Positions 23,130 through 35,631 of a stretch of DNA of 64,000 bases are shown here, in pieces. The notes beneath the pieces were generated by a model. It had not been told where the DNA came from, ran no database searches, and saw only the letters and a list, made by a program, of their open reading frames with translations. Origin of the DNA: Homalodisca vitripennis (Eukaryota; Arthropoda; Insecta; Hemiptera; Cicadellidae); the NCBI RefSeq assembly GCF_021130785.1, contig NC_060211.1, forward strand, positions 28,691,001 through 28,755,000, read 5' to 3'. Numbering within the stretch: position 1 is the first letter of the stretch; each line of letters starts with the position of its first letter. Both the position numbers and the translations under genes were made by a program.

Positions 23130-25064
23130 CAGGCCCGTGCTGGCCCGGGGGGACTGGGGGACGTGTCCCCCCTGCGCCCTCGCCTTAAAGGTAAAACCGG
23201 CGGCCTCTTGAAACTAGACGAAAAAGCCAAAAACGAGAAAAGAGCTAAAAAGGAAAAGGAACAGGAGAGAAGAAGAAAAGGTAGTCGGAAGAGGTGGCCA
23301 CGTGACATTTCTCAGCAATACAACATTGATTAAAATTGTTAAAATTCTTCGTGATGAAATTGTAAGTAATATATCAGCTCAAAGTGAAGGAAGCGGTAAA
23401 CTTCTCCATTTTAATGGACACTACAATAGACATATCAGGAAATGATCAATGTTCAGACGTTGTTCGGTTCGTAAACGGAGGCCAAGTGCAGGAAAGACTG
23501 ATAGCTTTACAATGTGTATCATCAACTAAAGCCGATGCTCTGATGGATTCTTTAGAAAATACATTGAAAAATGTCGGAATCCCAGTGGAAAATTGTATAG
23601 CTAATGCTTTTGATGGGGCGTCAAATATGAGTGGAGCCTATGCAGGCTTAACTGCGAAATTGTCGGAGAGAATTCCGAACCATATACACACTTGCTTTAA
23701 ACCTAGTTCTTACTGATATAGCACAAATACTTCCTTCAACGATCACATTTTTTTTTTGCTCCAATAGGCACAAGTATTTTTAAAAAGGAATCATTAAAGA
23801 GACAACAGTTTTATTCAGCAGAAAATCCTGTTTTTTAAACTCGGCGCTATTGGTGCTATACGTTGGCGGAGTAAGTGTGATGCTACCACTAAGATATTTG
23901 GCAGGATTGATATTGGACAACAAGCACCCCACTTGACCCTTCCACATCAAGCCAAACATGTATTCCATGAACTGACCGTAGCGTTACAAAAGATTTCCTT
24001 GTCCCCTGAATTTTAACACTACAGTCAGGAGTAGTGCAACAGGACTTCTTAGTATGTTTCTAGAGTTTGAAACAACAGTTATTGCCTACCTCCAAACGAA
24101 GAATCTTGAACTTTGCTCAAGCCTGGAGGCTAATACAGTCAGCAGCTGAAAGACTGAAAGACCTGCGAAATTGGTTTTATGAAACTCTAGAAGCAGCACA
24201 CACATTCGTTAGGAAATTCAATGAGAAGATCGAGGCGTCCTCAGAATTTGAGGATCTGAAAGATTTTGATGATGGAAACTACATACAAAAAAATCAAGGT
24301 CAAGGATAGTAAAAAAATGGCCGGTGAAAAATGTAGTGATGAAAGTGTTGCCTCTTCTCCTGAAGATACTTCTTTCAGGATAACTGTCTATAACTGTGTT
24401 GTAGACACTATAATACAAACGATGGAAACTCGTTTGAGTTAAAATGTTGTTTAAAATGTAACATGTAAGCCTTGCCGAATTGCTGACTGAGCGGGTCTAC
24501 ACATTTGCGCAGTGGCAGTGGGCGATTCTATAATGCAGTCGTGTTGGGGGGAGGGTAGGAAAGAGAGATGCTCCAAAAAATTAACAACTTAATTAGTTCA
24601 AGAGTGTTTGCAACTAACTACCATTTATTTTATTTTCCTTTTTCGAGGTATATACGTTCAAATTTATTGATTTCATTCTTTATTTTTTAAATTGATAATG
24701 CATAAAAATAAGCAATGTTCGTTCATTACAATTTGTAAGTGTCAAATAAGGTAAAAAAACGCAGATTTAAGTGGTTTATTAAATTTTTTGTACCTTTGAT
24801 TTGTGTGCATTATTTGTAATATTTTTACAATGAACAGGTCTTTGCTAAAAGTGTAAATTTTCTTCGTTACTGCTTGAAGAAAAATGTGCTTCATGTAGCT
24901 TAAAAAACACGTTTTTAGGTGTTTATTTTTTCAACAATTCCCGGGGGGGGGAACCCCCGGACCCCCCGCCATCATGGGGGTATTCCATACCCCCGGTATC
25001 CCAGTTGGTTGGCGCCCTCACCACCCCTTTCCCCCGCCCTTTCGACGTACCCAGCATGGGCCTG
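23130..25064 (+). mobile_element. hAT transposon with 8-bp target duplication
   Basis: The ends are CAGGCCCGTGCTGG at the left and, on the other strand, CAGGCCCATGCTGG at the right. They are flanked by a perfect direct repeat GAAATGTC (23122-23129 and 25065-25072), the 8-bp duplication of hAT elements. The terminal regions are very G/C-rich (23140-23175 and 24940-25050), in sharp contrast with the intron. A broken transposase reading frame lies inside on the + strand. The intact duplication and ends argue for a fairly recent insertion, although the coding region is already damaged. Confidence 0.92.
23320..24310 (+). pseudogene. hAT transposase remnant (ZMYM/52-kDa repressor-like type)
   Basis: A frame at about 23384-23700 reads VKEAVNFSILMDTTIDISGN, then NCIANAFDGASNMSGAYAGL. 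The MDTTxDIS and the DGAxNMSG are the first two acidic active-site blocks of hAT transposases. It is preceded in another frame by KIVKILRDEIVSNISAQ. A frameshift at about 23697 separates it from LNLVLTDIAQ, and stops break the middle. A later frame at 24067-24309 carries FAQAWRLIQSAAERLKDLRN, typical of the helical part before the C-terminus. The final dimerisation block (LxxLRSxM) is not clear. The protein is not functional. Confidence 0.85.
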
Positions 25065-25072
25065 GAAATGTC

Positions 25073-27083
25073 TTTTAATAGAAACTGAAATACTGTTATT
25101 TGCGGGTGTTCAACATTAAGATGTGCAACCTTTGTAAGACTGTCAGCAGGTAACAAACAGTATTACAGAGATAAAATATAGAAAAAATGAAATCTTATTT
25201 ATAAATAGGTAAGTAAATGAATGTGAATTCACTATATGTAACAGATATTTTGCAATTACAGCAGATAGTTGACCAAAAGCCGTCTATACGAGATAACTTG
25301 TAAGCTTTTGCATCTATCCTAACAAGTTAATACTAAAAGTCAATTAGCAAGTTACTAATAGGCCAAAGCACCCAAGGGATGGTGTGTGGTGATAGAGTCG
25401 ATCTGGTTATCAGTACAACACGCTATAACCACTGAATCATCCCAGTGGGAAAATCAGTGCACAATAGAGATGGATGAACGTTTGTGAGTCGATCATCGGA
25501 TCAATGTTAATAGTCACTAACAGGTCATACTTACAAGCTAATATTCATTCTTTCAAAAAATAAGAAAGACATGAACATTCATCTTTTTGATAATACTTCA
25601 CCGACATAACAATCAACTGTAGGATTTAAACTAGGTGCTCCAATATGCACCCACCTTAACTTTTAATGGTTGAGAATTTTCAAATGGCTTTTGTGAATAT
25701 GTTATAAAATTACCTGAGTGAAGATTCTGATGAAACTACCCCACTCTCAAAATGGGAGGTTTGGGGGAACTCAAAAACTTCAAATGTGGGACCTCATAAA
25801 GAGGTACCTCAAATTAAAGGTCTTGATGTGACAAAGCCAACAAAGCAAAGGAAATTAATATCTAACCCCTTCTGCCAAAAATAAGTATAATTTACACAAA
25901 TAGTTCTAGTTTCGATTGGACCCCATGTTTGGTATAGTCAGCTTTCAGACATGTAATTTTCACCATTCTTCTTTTGTGAATATGGATTATTACCTCCAGT
26001 TTATTTTCCTCTTAGTGTAGCGTCTGGAATCCGACGTTGTCAGACTCGATTCCTGGAATCTGGAGTCATATTGTCTGAAAATATCCAAAAAATGTTGGTG
26101 ATGAGATGCTTAAAATGAACTATGGTGCTTAGTAATTCTAATCTTTCCCACATCAGAGACACCTAGAGTACAAAATAGAGTTCACAACAAATACATCATT
26201 CACATTGAATCAACCCTTCCCACCATATCTGCGTTATTATTCTTTTTCAGAACCTTCTAATGTGTGGAGTTGGGTGTACTGTTAAAAAATCTCTTATTTA
26301 CTCCTACAAAAACTCTGTTTAGGAAGGGGATATCTTTTAACAGTATCCTCATTGTGTGATATCTCACTTAAAATCATAAGTCAGAAATGTAAATAATAGA
26401 TATATCAATGTTAGCCAATAGAATAAAGAAACCGGAATTCATTGTTCATTGTTTTTGTTTGCTAAATAGTTGGTCTTCCTTCACATGACTGACTGTTGAT
26501 TTTAAACTTATTTCATACCTCTTAAAGCTTGAAGAAAATTAAAGTGACTGAGGGTCAAATTCTTTCTTAAAAGAATGTTTTCCATCCATATCCTGTAAAA
26601 TTAAGCTGTGTGCTTATTCAATTATGCTACTGTACTGTTAGGGAAGATAATTGTAGACAGCTGTTCCTATCCTATACCAACAAACACTGTGTATTGTTTT
26701 CCAATAAAAACTGTTGATTTTAATCTTCAACAACCAAAGAGCCTTCCTGAGTAAACTATTGTCAAAGGAAACTGGCTGGAAATACTGCATTTCACAATCA
26801 CATTATGTACTATAATGTAAGCAGTCACTTTGTATAGTTTCCATGAGCAAAAATTTGTTTTTATTCATTTACAAGATGTTTATTAGATGATTTGTAGAAA
26901 TTAAACAAATCTGTAATAGTTACAGATACAATAATACCCATTATTCAGTTCCTATACACTTACTCTTTTAAACTCATAAATTAATTAATTAAATTCTAGA
27001 ACATTAATACTCCCCAAAGGGTAAAAATTAACCTAGATCCATATCCCCAAATTGTTTTTGCAGCATCAGTTTCGCTTTATTTT
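25073..27083. other. KCNQ intron; one SINE-like unit, otherwise nothing seen
   Basis: AT-rich intron. Apart from the tRNA-like segment at 25378-25450, I see no exon, RNA gene or transposon end. Confidence 0.4.
25378..25450 (-). mobile_element. tRNA-derived SINE head candidate
   Basis: On the - strand the segment begins near CCCACTGGGATGATTCAGTG. It shows an A-box-like TGATTCAGTGGTTATAGCG and a B-box-like AGATCGACTCTA about 35 bases further on, as in tRNA genes. The arms do not pair well enough to call a functional tRNA, so an old tRNA-derived SINE is the better reading. Its 3' part would run towards 25270. Confidence 0.45.
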
Positions 27084-27942
27084 TGCAGCATCAACTTTCA
27101 CATTGGTTTTGCGAATATACTTTATGCTTAATGTTGGCTTTACCAATTTATTTCAAAAACATCAGTGGGGTAACGTCTAGACCAACAGAGGATTATTAAG
27201 TTCTTCAAACCTTTTCTTATAGCGTTTCTTATCAGTTGTGATTTGTGAATGTATTGTTTTATGGAATTTGTCTGCTCTTGTGTCTTAATGGCTTGTTGTA
27301 CTTTATCATACTAAAACCAGTCTCTATATCAGCTTGATGTTTTCTTCAGTAGCTGCCTTGAACAGCCAAGTCAAGTTTAACCTAATAACATGTGACTCTT
27401 GTCTAGTAATTTTATTTTAAAGGATATTTATCCATACTTATTGAGGGTAAGATTTTATATAAACTGCAGATTTTTCCCTAAAAATTTATGTTTTGAAATG
27501 TTTTTACTTCTTTTGTGGGCAACTTTGTAAAACAATTATTGTGCTAAATATTATTTAGTACCAGAGATCATGGAATTCATCAGCTCAAACCAAAATATAG
27601 TTAATGAGTTTATTTTATCTCATACTAGCCTTTATCCATGGTTTCACATGCAATATCATGGGCTTTGCTTGTGTATGAGCACTTCTGCTTCAAGTGAATT
27701 ATATTTCCAATGCCAATGTCCAGTTTGCCTTGTTGCCACGATCAAGAAAATATATTGTCATTGTGCAGCATCAACTTCACATTGTTTTTGAAAATATCCT
27801 TTACACTTTACACTAGATTTTTTCCAATTCACTGAAAAATCTTCCCTTGGGTACTGTCCAAACTATTAGAGAATTATTGAGTCTTCAAACCTGTTAAAGC
27901 AGCATATTCCATCAGTTGTGATATGTGAATGTATTGTTTTAT
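27084..27942. repeat. Pair of direct repeats, about 180 bp each
   Basis: 27084-27262 and 27764-27942 share TGCAGCATCAACTTTCACAT-like starts, the phrase GTCTTCAAACCTxTTxxA in the middle and the end ATCAGTTGTGATxTGTGAAT followed by GTATTGTTTTAT. The copies have diverged by many substitutions. The gap between them (27263-27763) has no gene. Just before the second copy is TTGCCACGATCAAGAAAATA, which closely matches the degenerate array near 60.46 kb. Confidence 0.75.
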
Positions 27943-28043
27943 ATACATACAGATATTGTTAAAGACATACACAGTTCTGATAAGCCTGATTCTTTCAAAA
28001 GACAGGTTTTATGAGAGTGATTTGTAGTAAAAGTTAGATAGCT

Positions 28044-28093
28044 ACTTATCTTTGATATCTGCATACTTATATATGCAGATATCAAATATAAGT
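28044..28093. repeat. Perfect-core palindrome (hairpin)
   Basis: TTTGATATCTGCATA and TATGCAGATATCAAA are exact reverse complements separated by about five bases (centre near 28066). The pairing extends outward through ACTTAT / ATAAGT with one mismatch. The RNA would form a stem of about 20 bp. No gene is attached to it; it lies in a KCNQ intron. Confidence 0.85.
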
Positions 28094-28773
28094 ATAATAT
28101 AAGAATATAGTTCTCTAATGTACAATTTTGTTCTCAGATATGAACACTATACAATACAGTATCAATGAAATGAATTTCATAATTCATTTCTGGAGATAAA
28201 AAATACTTTTTGTGATAGTATTAATTTTACATATTTCAGTAAAAAGACATTGGATTCATTCTAAAACCTAATTATTATCAGTAGTAAAGTTAAACTAAGC
28301 ACAGATTATAGTAATGAAACACTTAGAAAAGTATATAATACTTGTTATTCTATTATATGATTGGTTTCACAAGCATCACAAGATGTGAAACAGGGAAACT
28401 AGAAATGCTTATATTTCTCTGTTTGCAATGAACTATATTTTATGTCAAACTTCCTCTAACAAGGAAGGAAAACTATAGCTAACATAGTTTTGATGTATAG
28501 CCTAAACCACATTGATATGTTGATGTAGTAAATCAAGAAGTTAATATCCAAGGGCGTATTTGACTGACCAGAACTGATCGGATAACATTACAGAAATGCC
28601 GTTCTTTGTCAAAAAATGGTCGGTAACAGTTTTAGGGCTAAGGAATTTGTAACTATGGCGTTTTTTCATTAAATTATGGTTATTGGTCATGTAAATTATC
28701 CAATGTACCATACATCCAAGACTCTGTGCTGTTGCAATGTCGGAGGATGCTAACCTGGAGTGTTTGTTGCCAG

Positions 28774-28896
28774 GAGTTGCAGAGGAGGTTGGACCAGACT
28801 CTGGGCAAGCCGGGCAGCTACCTGGCAGGTATCGATAGATCTGGCAACGTCAAGCCGATGACAATAGGGGCCCGCCTCTACAGGGTTGAACAGCAG
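28774..28896 (+). CDS. KCNQ: KCNQ exon encoding helix C
   Basis: The exon is 41 codons, phase 0 to phase 0, and reads ELQRRLDQTLGKPGSYLAGI then GARLYRVEQQ at the end. MVRIK (previous exon) joined to ELQRRLDQ restores the invariant helix C sequence, and IGARLxRVE is the family's start of the last coiled coil. Helix C contributes to tetramer assembly and inositol-lipid sensitivity in the family. The acceptor is TGTTGCCAG and the donor CAGCAG|GTATAT. Confidence 0.96.
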
Positions 28897-30339
28897 GTAT
28901 ATGGTTGTAGGATACCATGTGTTACATAGAAATTTCTCCAATTAGAACTAATCATTAGTGTACTAAAGATTAAATATTTTTTGGTTCGATATATTTTATA
29001 TTTAGACACTCTATGCCAGCTTCTTTCATAAACGAATAAAAATAGTTCCCCAAGTTGTAAATTATTATATAGAACAAATCATCTATACATATTCACTCTA
29101 AATAACAACACTAATGAATTATCTAAATGCTTTCGTTGTTGAAAGTATTTAGAACCATATATAATGTACATACATCAATACAGCTATTTCATTAATACGA
29201 GTACAAACCGCTCGTTATGGAATCTGGCAAGGTTTCATTTTAGGACCTTTATTCAGAATGTTTCACAATATCTTATGCAGTTAGTGTTTTATTTGCATTT
29301 TATTAGGTAATGCATATTTACTAAACTGTCTCTAATGTGTGTCAGAAGACAACAACATATTTACGATTCTAATTCTCATGGCTTGAATCTTATTTCAGCA
29401 GCAAAAGCCAGATAATCAATTATAAAATCTTTCTTTTTCAAACAGATATTAAACTACGTATGGTATTCTTTAGGACTGGATCTTTTAAGCCTATATCCTA
29501 TACATATACAGTATATGATGGCTAATTATCAACTTGTATAGTAGGTATACCATGATTTTTCTCTCCAAATTGTGATTCAGATCACTAAAAGTACAAATAT
29601 TTCAAGGAAGTAAACTACTAAATTTATCATTTTGACAATGAGCACCAACAATCATATCATAACTTGGAAAACAAGACAAAGACAACTATGTGACCTATGT
29701 AGTGAATTAAATTGTTCATTAATCTTCTTCAAGAGAAATGTATTAAATTATTTAAAAAAATACATATAAATACAAATAAATTCGTGTAAAACAAATTTTA
29801 AGTCTAAATGTTCCTCATATACAAAATGGACCAAGCTTACCATAAGGTTGATCATCTTAATTAATTATGATAATTGTCATAAAGTTGTATTTATATTATT
29901 CACACAAAAACAGTTTTGGAAAAATAATCTATTGGATTTTATTGATTATAAAACACACTTGTTTGTGTGTTCAGCCCATCTGAGATCAAAAATATCTATT
30001 GTAGTACCAAATAATTTTCATGGCATTTCTTTCATTATATTAGGAAAGTTACAAATGTAAATAACAATTTTAAAATATTGATGCTGTTATTTAGGACTGA
30101 ACATTTTTTTTGTTGAAAAAAACATTTAATTGAGACCAATTTGAAGCAAGCATATTTTTTTATAATACAGTTACAAATCTTTATGTAAAACACTGCAAAA
30201 AGGCAAACTTAAGTTCAACAGTTTTAGGTGTAACACATGTTAAAAACCTAAACACTCTTGTGAAGTTATGTTTTATTTTTGTGAACACTCATTAAACAGG
30301 AGGATAATGTTACACATACTTAAGAGGAATTTAGTTTTG
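28897..30339. other. KCNQ intron, no gene seen
   Basis: Very AT-rich. Short open frames such as 29848-30060 have the amino-acid make-up of random AT-rich sequence. Confidence 0.4.
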
Positions 30340-30700
30340 CACTAACCGCAATTGTCGAGATTCTAGGGTGTAAGGGTAGCTCGATAGGTCTAGTCTATTG
30401 CGGGACATGACTGTTAGAGTTGGTAGGGTTCCCTAAGTGTCAAAGGTTCTTGCTAGCCTAGACATAAGGGCGTGCCATCCCCTGTCTGCTTTGACTGGAG
30501 AAGCTGGTTCAGAGCTGGCTTCCTCTTCTTCCAAGGAAACATGACTGGGACTAATGCACTAAATTTTTTCCTCAGGGATCTCGACAGGAGGCAGCCCTTA
30601 CCTTACCCATCCAGGATATCCTGTCATTCCGGAAGCAGTGTTAAGGTCCTTTTAGGACTAAGTGCAATGTCTAAGCTTCTTGTCCTAAAAGAATAAGAAA
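30340..30700. repeat. GC-richer block, probably an unclassified dispersed repeat
   Basis: About 360 bases stand out from the AT-rich intron by composition. They contain a 74-codon open frame (30472-30696) without recognisable motifs. The ends carry AACCGCAATTGTCGAGATTC and TCCTAAAAGAATAAGAAAAA, the latter like a short A-rich tail of a retroelement on the + strand. It does not resemble any channel exon. I cannot assign a family. Confidence 0.35.
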
Positions 30701-30801
30701 AAGTCATCTACCTAGTTTATTTATTTTTGCTTGTTTATTATCCGATATTTTAGCCCATAGTTATTTACTCTCACATGAAGTAATGTTTGTGGTGTTTGCA
30801 G

Positions 30802-30894
30802 CTGTCAATCATGGACAAGAAGCTGGATCAGCTGATGTATATAGCCAATGCACAGACGCACCATAGATTGTCGACTCCTGCGATGGAGGAACAG
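30802..30894 (+). CDS. KCNQ: KCNQ exon encoding the helix D coiled coil
   Basis: The exon is 31 codons in phase 0: LSIMDKKLDQLMYIANAQTH then HRLSTPAMEEQ. IMDKKLDQLMYI continues the RLYRVEQQ of the previous exon as a heptad coiled coil (helix D), the tetramerisation module at the end of KCNQ subunits. The acceptor is GTGTTTGCAG and the donor GAACAG|GTGTGA. Reading through the donor meets a stop at 30898-30900, so an unspliced end two residues later is also possible, but the donor and family length favour a further exon. Confidence 0.92.
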
Positions 30895-33800
30895 GTGTGA
30901 ACATGTCCAGTCCATACCGCACCCAACATTGTATCATCACATACACTTGAGTGTACAATGCACACTTTTCAATCTCTTTCCGTTTTCTTTTTTAAATGTA
31001 GTTGTACTTTCATACAGATTAACCAACAAAATGTTAATGCCATGCCACATTTCCTCAAGTTTAAATCATGTTTTAAAGTTTAAATGAAAGGATTAAACTG
31101 AACATAAATTAAGCATTTTAATAAAAGGCTACATGTCTATAAAGTTCCAAATAAAAAAAATCCTTTTGCATAAAAAGAAACTAATTTTAACCATTTTAAA
31201 ATGTTAGACCATTTGGTGTTTTTAATTACAAAATTATTATCTTTCAAAATTTTTTTGAGAAACTGATGTTTAGGTAGTACTGAAGTGACCACTGAAGAAT
31301 ATTATTTAGAAAGTGTAGTAGGCCTATTTAGTCAATAAAAAATTGTTTTCTGAACACTCTTCGGCTCTATCAGTGACTCTAAATGACCAGTTACGGTCAC
31401 AATGTGGCCATCACCAAGTTCTATACAGGGTTATTCATGACTTCGTGACGTTGTTAAATAAAAATGCATACACAATACATATAATATAACAAAGTGACTG
31501 GTCTACTTCAACTAATTGTGAGCGTGTCTCATCTTTCCAATCTCTTGGTTTATTTGCTCACTTTTGTTATCACTTGAGTTTTATCCTCTGCTGTGCTGTC
31601 GCCATCTCTTTGAATCACTGTTCTGTTCTTATCATACTTTGTGAAGGTGTTGGAATTTGGTTGAGAACCGTATATTTCACTTTCTCATTACATTCATGTT
31701 CCGTTTTTGAGATCGAAGAATAAGGAATTCTTTAAGTGTATCGATAGATCTACTTTTAGGCACAACACAAGTCAAGAGTATTGATGTTTACATTAATACT
31801 ATGGCACGTGTTGTATCATTTTGATCAATGAGATGATTCTAAAAGATTCTCTACCTGAATGAACCTGTTTGATCAATATAAAATGGGGGACAGACTGAAT
31901 ATTTAATTTAATTTATTACATATTTTTGTTGTACAGTTTGTTTGTACTTTTTTATTTTTGCCATATTATCTAAAAGATATGAACTTAATTTTCATGCCAA
32001 AAACATTCTGATACATCTGTGTTTCTTTTTAACAAATGCAATCAATTAATTTGACGGGTCGTTCATTATTATTATGTTTCCAAAATTTGTTTAGTTTTTA
32101 ATATATCCATATACAGGAAGTTCATTAACAGACTGCCTTTTATAGTTCAAGACTTGACCTTTATATATTGTCTGTCTAGTACATTGATATGGAGGAGTAG
32201 AGTAGGGGGGGGTGTCTGAAGGGCATTTAAGATGAAAGGAGTTGATAATACACCTTATAAATAGTTGATATTACAAAACGACATCTACAAAATACAGTCC
32301 TTCTAGTGAAGCAACATTTTTTATTACACTATAAGATGTTCAGTCTAAATATTAGCTTATGAATTTTATTACCATAAAACTAATTATTCTAAACTGGGTT
32401 ATCAATCACCAATATACAGAGACCATTCAAAGGGATTCTTTTGTACTAAATTCCATTGAACATTTGCCTTACAAAGTAATTCTTATTATTATTCCAAGAC
32501 AATTTAATCCTGAATTTGAATTTTGGTGTAGCTTGAATCTGGTATTGTATTTCCTGGCAACAAGGGTGATAATTATATGGAACGTTCTTTTATATGTTAC
32601 TATCAGTGATTTAAGGGTTTAAAAAATGTTGACCATAACTGCAGAAATTTTGAATTAGATACTTCAACCAAATTTCTTTTACAACCAGATGTCTTACCGT
32701 CATCTGCTTTGTAGCATGTATAAAGGCATGCTATCTATTACGCTGTGCTGAGATAACTAGCACATTTACTTTACCAAATTTATTGATCTCTTTGGAAAAA
32801 CATTAAAATTAGGCTTCAGTTTAGTTTAGGAAAAATACATAATTTAAAATAATACAAGATGTTTTAAAAACAGCAATAATACTATTAGATTGCAATTAAT
32901 ACATTGTTTGATTTCTAAAGCTATAGTATTCATATTAACAATGAAAAGAAAGAAAAAGGTTTTCAAACAATAATTGGGTTAGGACTTTTCTGAGACATGT
33001 CTATACTTTTTAGCATATGTTTTTGTTATTAGAAATGTTGTCTTTTTAGTAAGCATATGGCTAAAGCAGTAAAAATATGAAAAAAGAGTTATGGTTAAGC
33101 TATCTTCCAGCTTGTTCATTATCTGTTCAGTAAGTTCAGCTGTGTCCATGGCTCTCGATCTTCCCCTATGGGAGTCATGTTGTTGACTTTTTGACACTTT
33201 TGCTACCCTGAAGGTCAGTTTGACTGATAGAAATCCTCTCTAAATGGATATGCTTATCTGACCTTCTATCTCTGGCCCATCTCTAATCATGATCAAAAAG
33301 TATGTTTTTTGACAGCACAATACTATTATAAAAAATTCAGTCCCAGAGTGATTATTCCGAAAATTGAACAATAGTGGGATGGGACACATTATTAGTGACA
33401 GACACAGCAGTTTGTTTTTAGGTCATTGAGACCACAATTTGGATGCAACGGGGTACATGATAGTCTGAGTTATTTATTTAAGTATGGGATCAAATTTAAC
33501 AAACTACCAAGGCAGGCAAAAAATAAAAACGCAATAATAAAATGTATAGCAACGTGTACCCTATGCGGTGCACAACGCACTTTACAAAAGCCCGGTTTGT
33601 ACCCAGTTGTGGAAGATCATGTGCACCCAATGGGGTACATGTCGTCGTGAACACGTAATGTAATGATAATTTTTTGTCAAATCTTATTTTTCTTAGCTTT
33701 ACACTTAAACCAACCATCAGACAAATTAATAATTTTTAAATCAGTGTCAACTAACAATACACAGACACATAAAGTAATGACTTTCAGACTCTTATCTAGT

Positions 33801-35550
33801 TCTGTGATGATGGTAAACGTATTATTTATGTTTATAATGGTCGGTTTTGAGTTTATGAAGGTAGGAAAAATATGATCTGACGAAAAACGTATTGTTTATA
33901 TTTTAACCCTTTTGATACCCTCTCATTGGGACCTCCACCAAAACTAAAATGGCTGACGATCGATTTCTGTCTTAGTGCTAATACAGCGCAAATGGCTCTT
34001 GGGTCCTTGTCTGGTTTACTTCTTATGACATTTATAAACCTTTCTCCATAAAGAATGTATTTAAATTACTACCCTTGTAAATAAAAAAATTTAAAGCAGC
34101 TCTTTACTCAGTACCCAAAATAAACTCAACACTAATGTGTAATACAGTTTTAAACTGAACTTAATTGTTTTTTCACAAACAAGTTGGTATTTCTGAAGTA
34201 TTTTTGTCACCACATTATCAATGCACTAAGCACTCTCAAACAAAGAGGCAAGTACATCACGCTATAAATGTCTGCACCAACTTTTTTAAATTCGTAATGC
34301 TTATTATCACGGATTTATGCTTAAATTCTTTAGTCACAACTTGGCTACATGAAAAATTTTAATCTTTTCTTGTGTGTTTTTTTAGGTACTTGAGGACTTG
34401 TTTTAGGCCCAATGGCTGTGGCATCTGTTTATTAAATTAATGAATTTTGATGTAGTGAATAATTGTTTTAAAATGGATTATTGTTGGATTTTAAAATTTC
34501 AATTCTTTGTAAATATATATATCTGCATATGCACACATTGGAATTGATGAATTTGTTTTAAGAAGGCTGTAAATTTGAATGTTTAATTCATTTTTTCAGA
34601 ACCTTAAGCTTTGTTATTAAATCTGAGATATTAAGCTTTAATCATAAATAAATATGAATGCTTGTTATTTGCTTAACTTTCTTACACAGTAATTGATAAC
34701 AAAACTTTGTTGGTTAATCATTACGTATTATGACAAACATAAAATCAATTAGGGTTTTAGATTTTGTAGTTTTATTACATACAATGTTGGGCTGCTAAAA
34801 TCCTTATTGAATTAGTTAGTTACCAGGAAAAGAAATCCATATTATAGTCATGTAAAACTTGAATTATGTTTGATTCGCAATTTTCTCAACTTTTAAATTC
34901 AACGTATAATCATGATTATGAATTGATGTGTTTAAATATTATTATTTGAGCATCAGAGTGAGGTTGTTTCTTAGCCCTGAAACAGTCTCTAACAATCAAA
35001 CACGTTAAATATGTACAAATCAAGATCAATATGGATACCCATTTGTAAAATGTATAGTCGTGTAATAAAAATTATCTTTATGAATTATAATTTCTAAAGG
35101 GTTCCAAGATTATTTCTTGAATGTTTTAAAGTAGACATTCCATTAGTGCATATTGAAACATTCTTAGTCTGAGAAGATGATATAAATAACACTATTTATA
35201 GAAGCAAAGCTATTAATAATAATTATAGTTTCATATATGAACTTTGATGATATTGAGGATGTCTTTGTAACATGGGCAGTTGGGAATAAAGTGAGCTAAA
35301 TTTTTCACAGATTATATGATCTGGGAGAAATTTCATCATTGTCATAAATCTATTCTTAAAATTCGCTAAAAGTTTTCCTCTTACATCTGGTTTTTAATGT
35401 TACTAATAATAAGTTGCCAATCAGAGTTTCCTTTTATGAGGCCTTTTTTATATAAACACAGTAAATAAAAATTAGTTTCTAATGTGCACGATGATTTATT
35501 TGTTTCCACATCGGGTTGTGGAATTTTGGTATGCAATAGCCAACATGCAG
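30895..35550. other. Probable last KCNQ intron, no gene seen
   Basis: AT-rich. Open frames such as 32359-32622, 33426-33650 and 33496-33717 show no domain. A small inverted pair (GTACCC...GGTGCAC and GTGCACCC...GGGGTAC) occurs near 33557-33632. Confidence 0.35.
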
Positions 35551-35631
35551 AGCCCACCGCTGACGAGGTGTTTAACAGTTCCGATTCAGCAATCCGTGTG
35601 CTACTTTAGAGTGTACTGTAATTGGTTATGA
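35551..35631 (+). CDS. Candidate terminal KCNQ exon
   Basis: After CAACATGCAG a phase-0 frame reads SPPLTRCLTVPIQQSVCYFR then VYCNWL and a TGA at 35629-35631. The block is richer in G/C than its flanks, the phase fits the donor at 30894, and a short Ser/Pro/Leu tail is plausible for a KCNQ C-terminus. The upstream pyrimidine tract is weak and I know no family motif in it. An AATAAA at about 36191 could serve as a polyadenylation signal. If this is wrong, the channel ends elsewhere, perhaps just after 30894. Confidence 0.3.
   Translation, partial: SPPLTRCLTVPIQQSVCYFRVYCNWL

Noticed and set aside
24919..25156. Pro/Gly-rich open frames at the right end of the hAT
   Set aside because: They are products of the G/C-rich terminal region of the element and not genes.
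33426..33717. Overlapping 70-codon open frames on both strands
   Set aside because: No domain or motif. They mirror each other and lie over a small inverted repeat.
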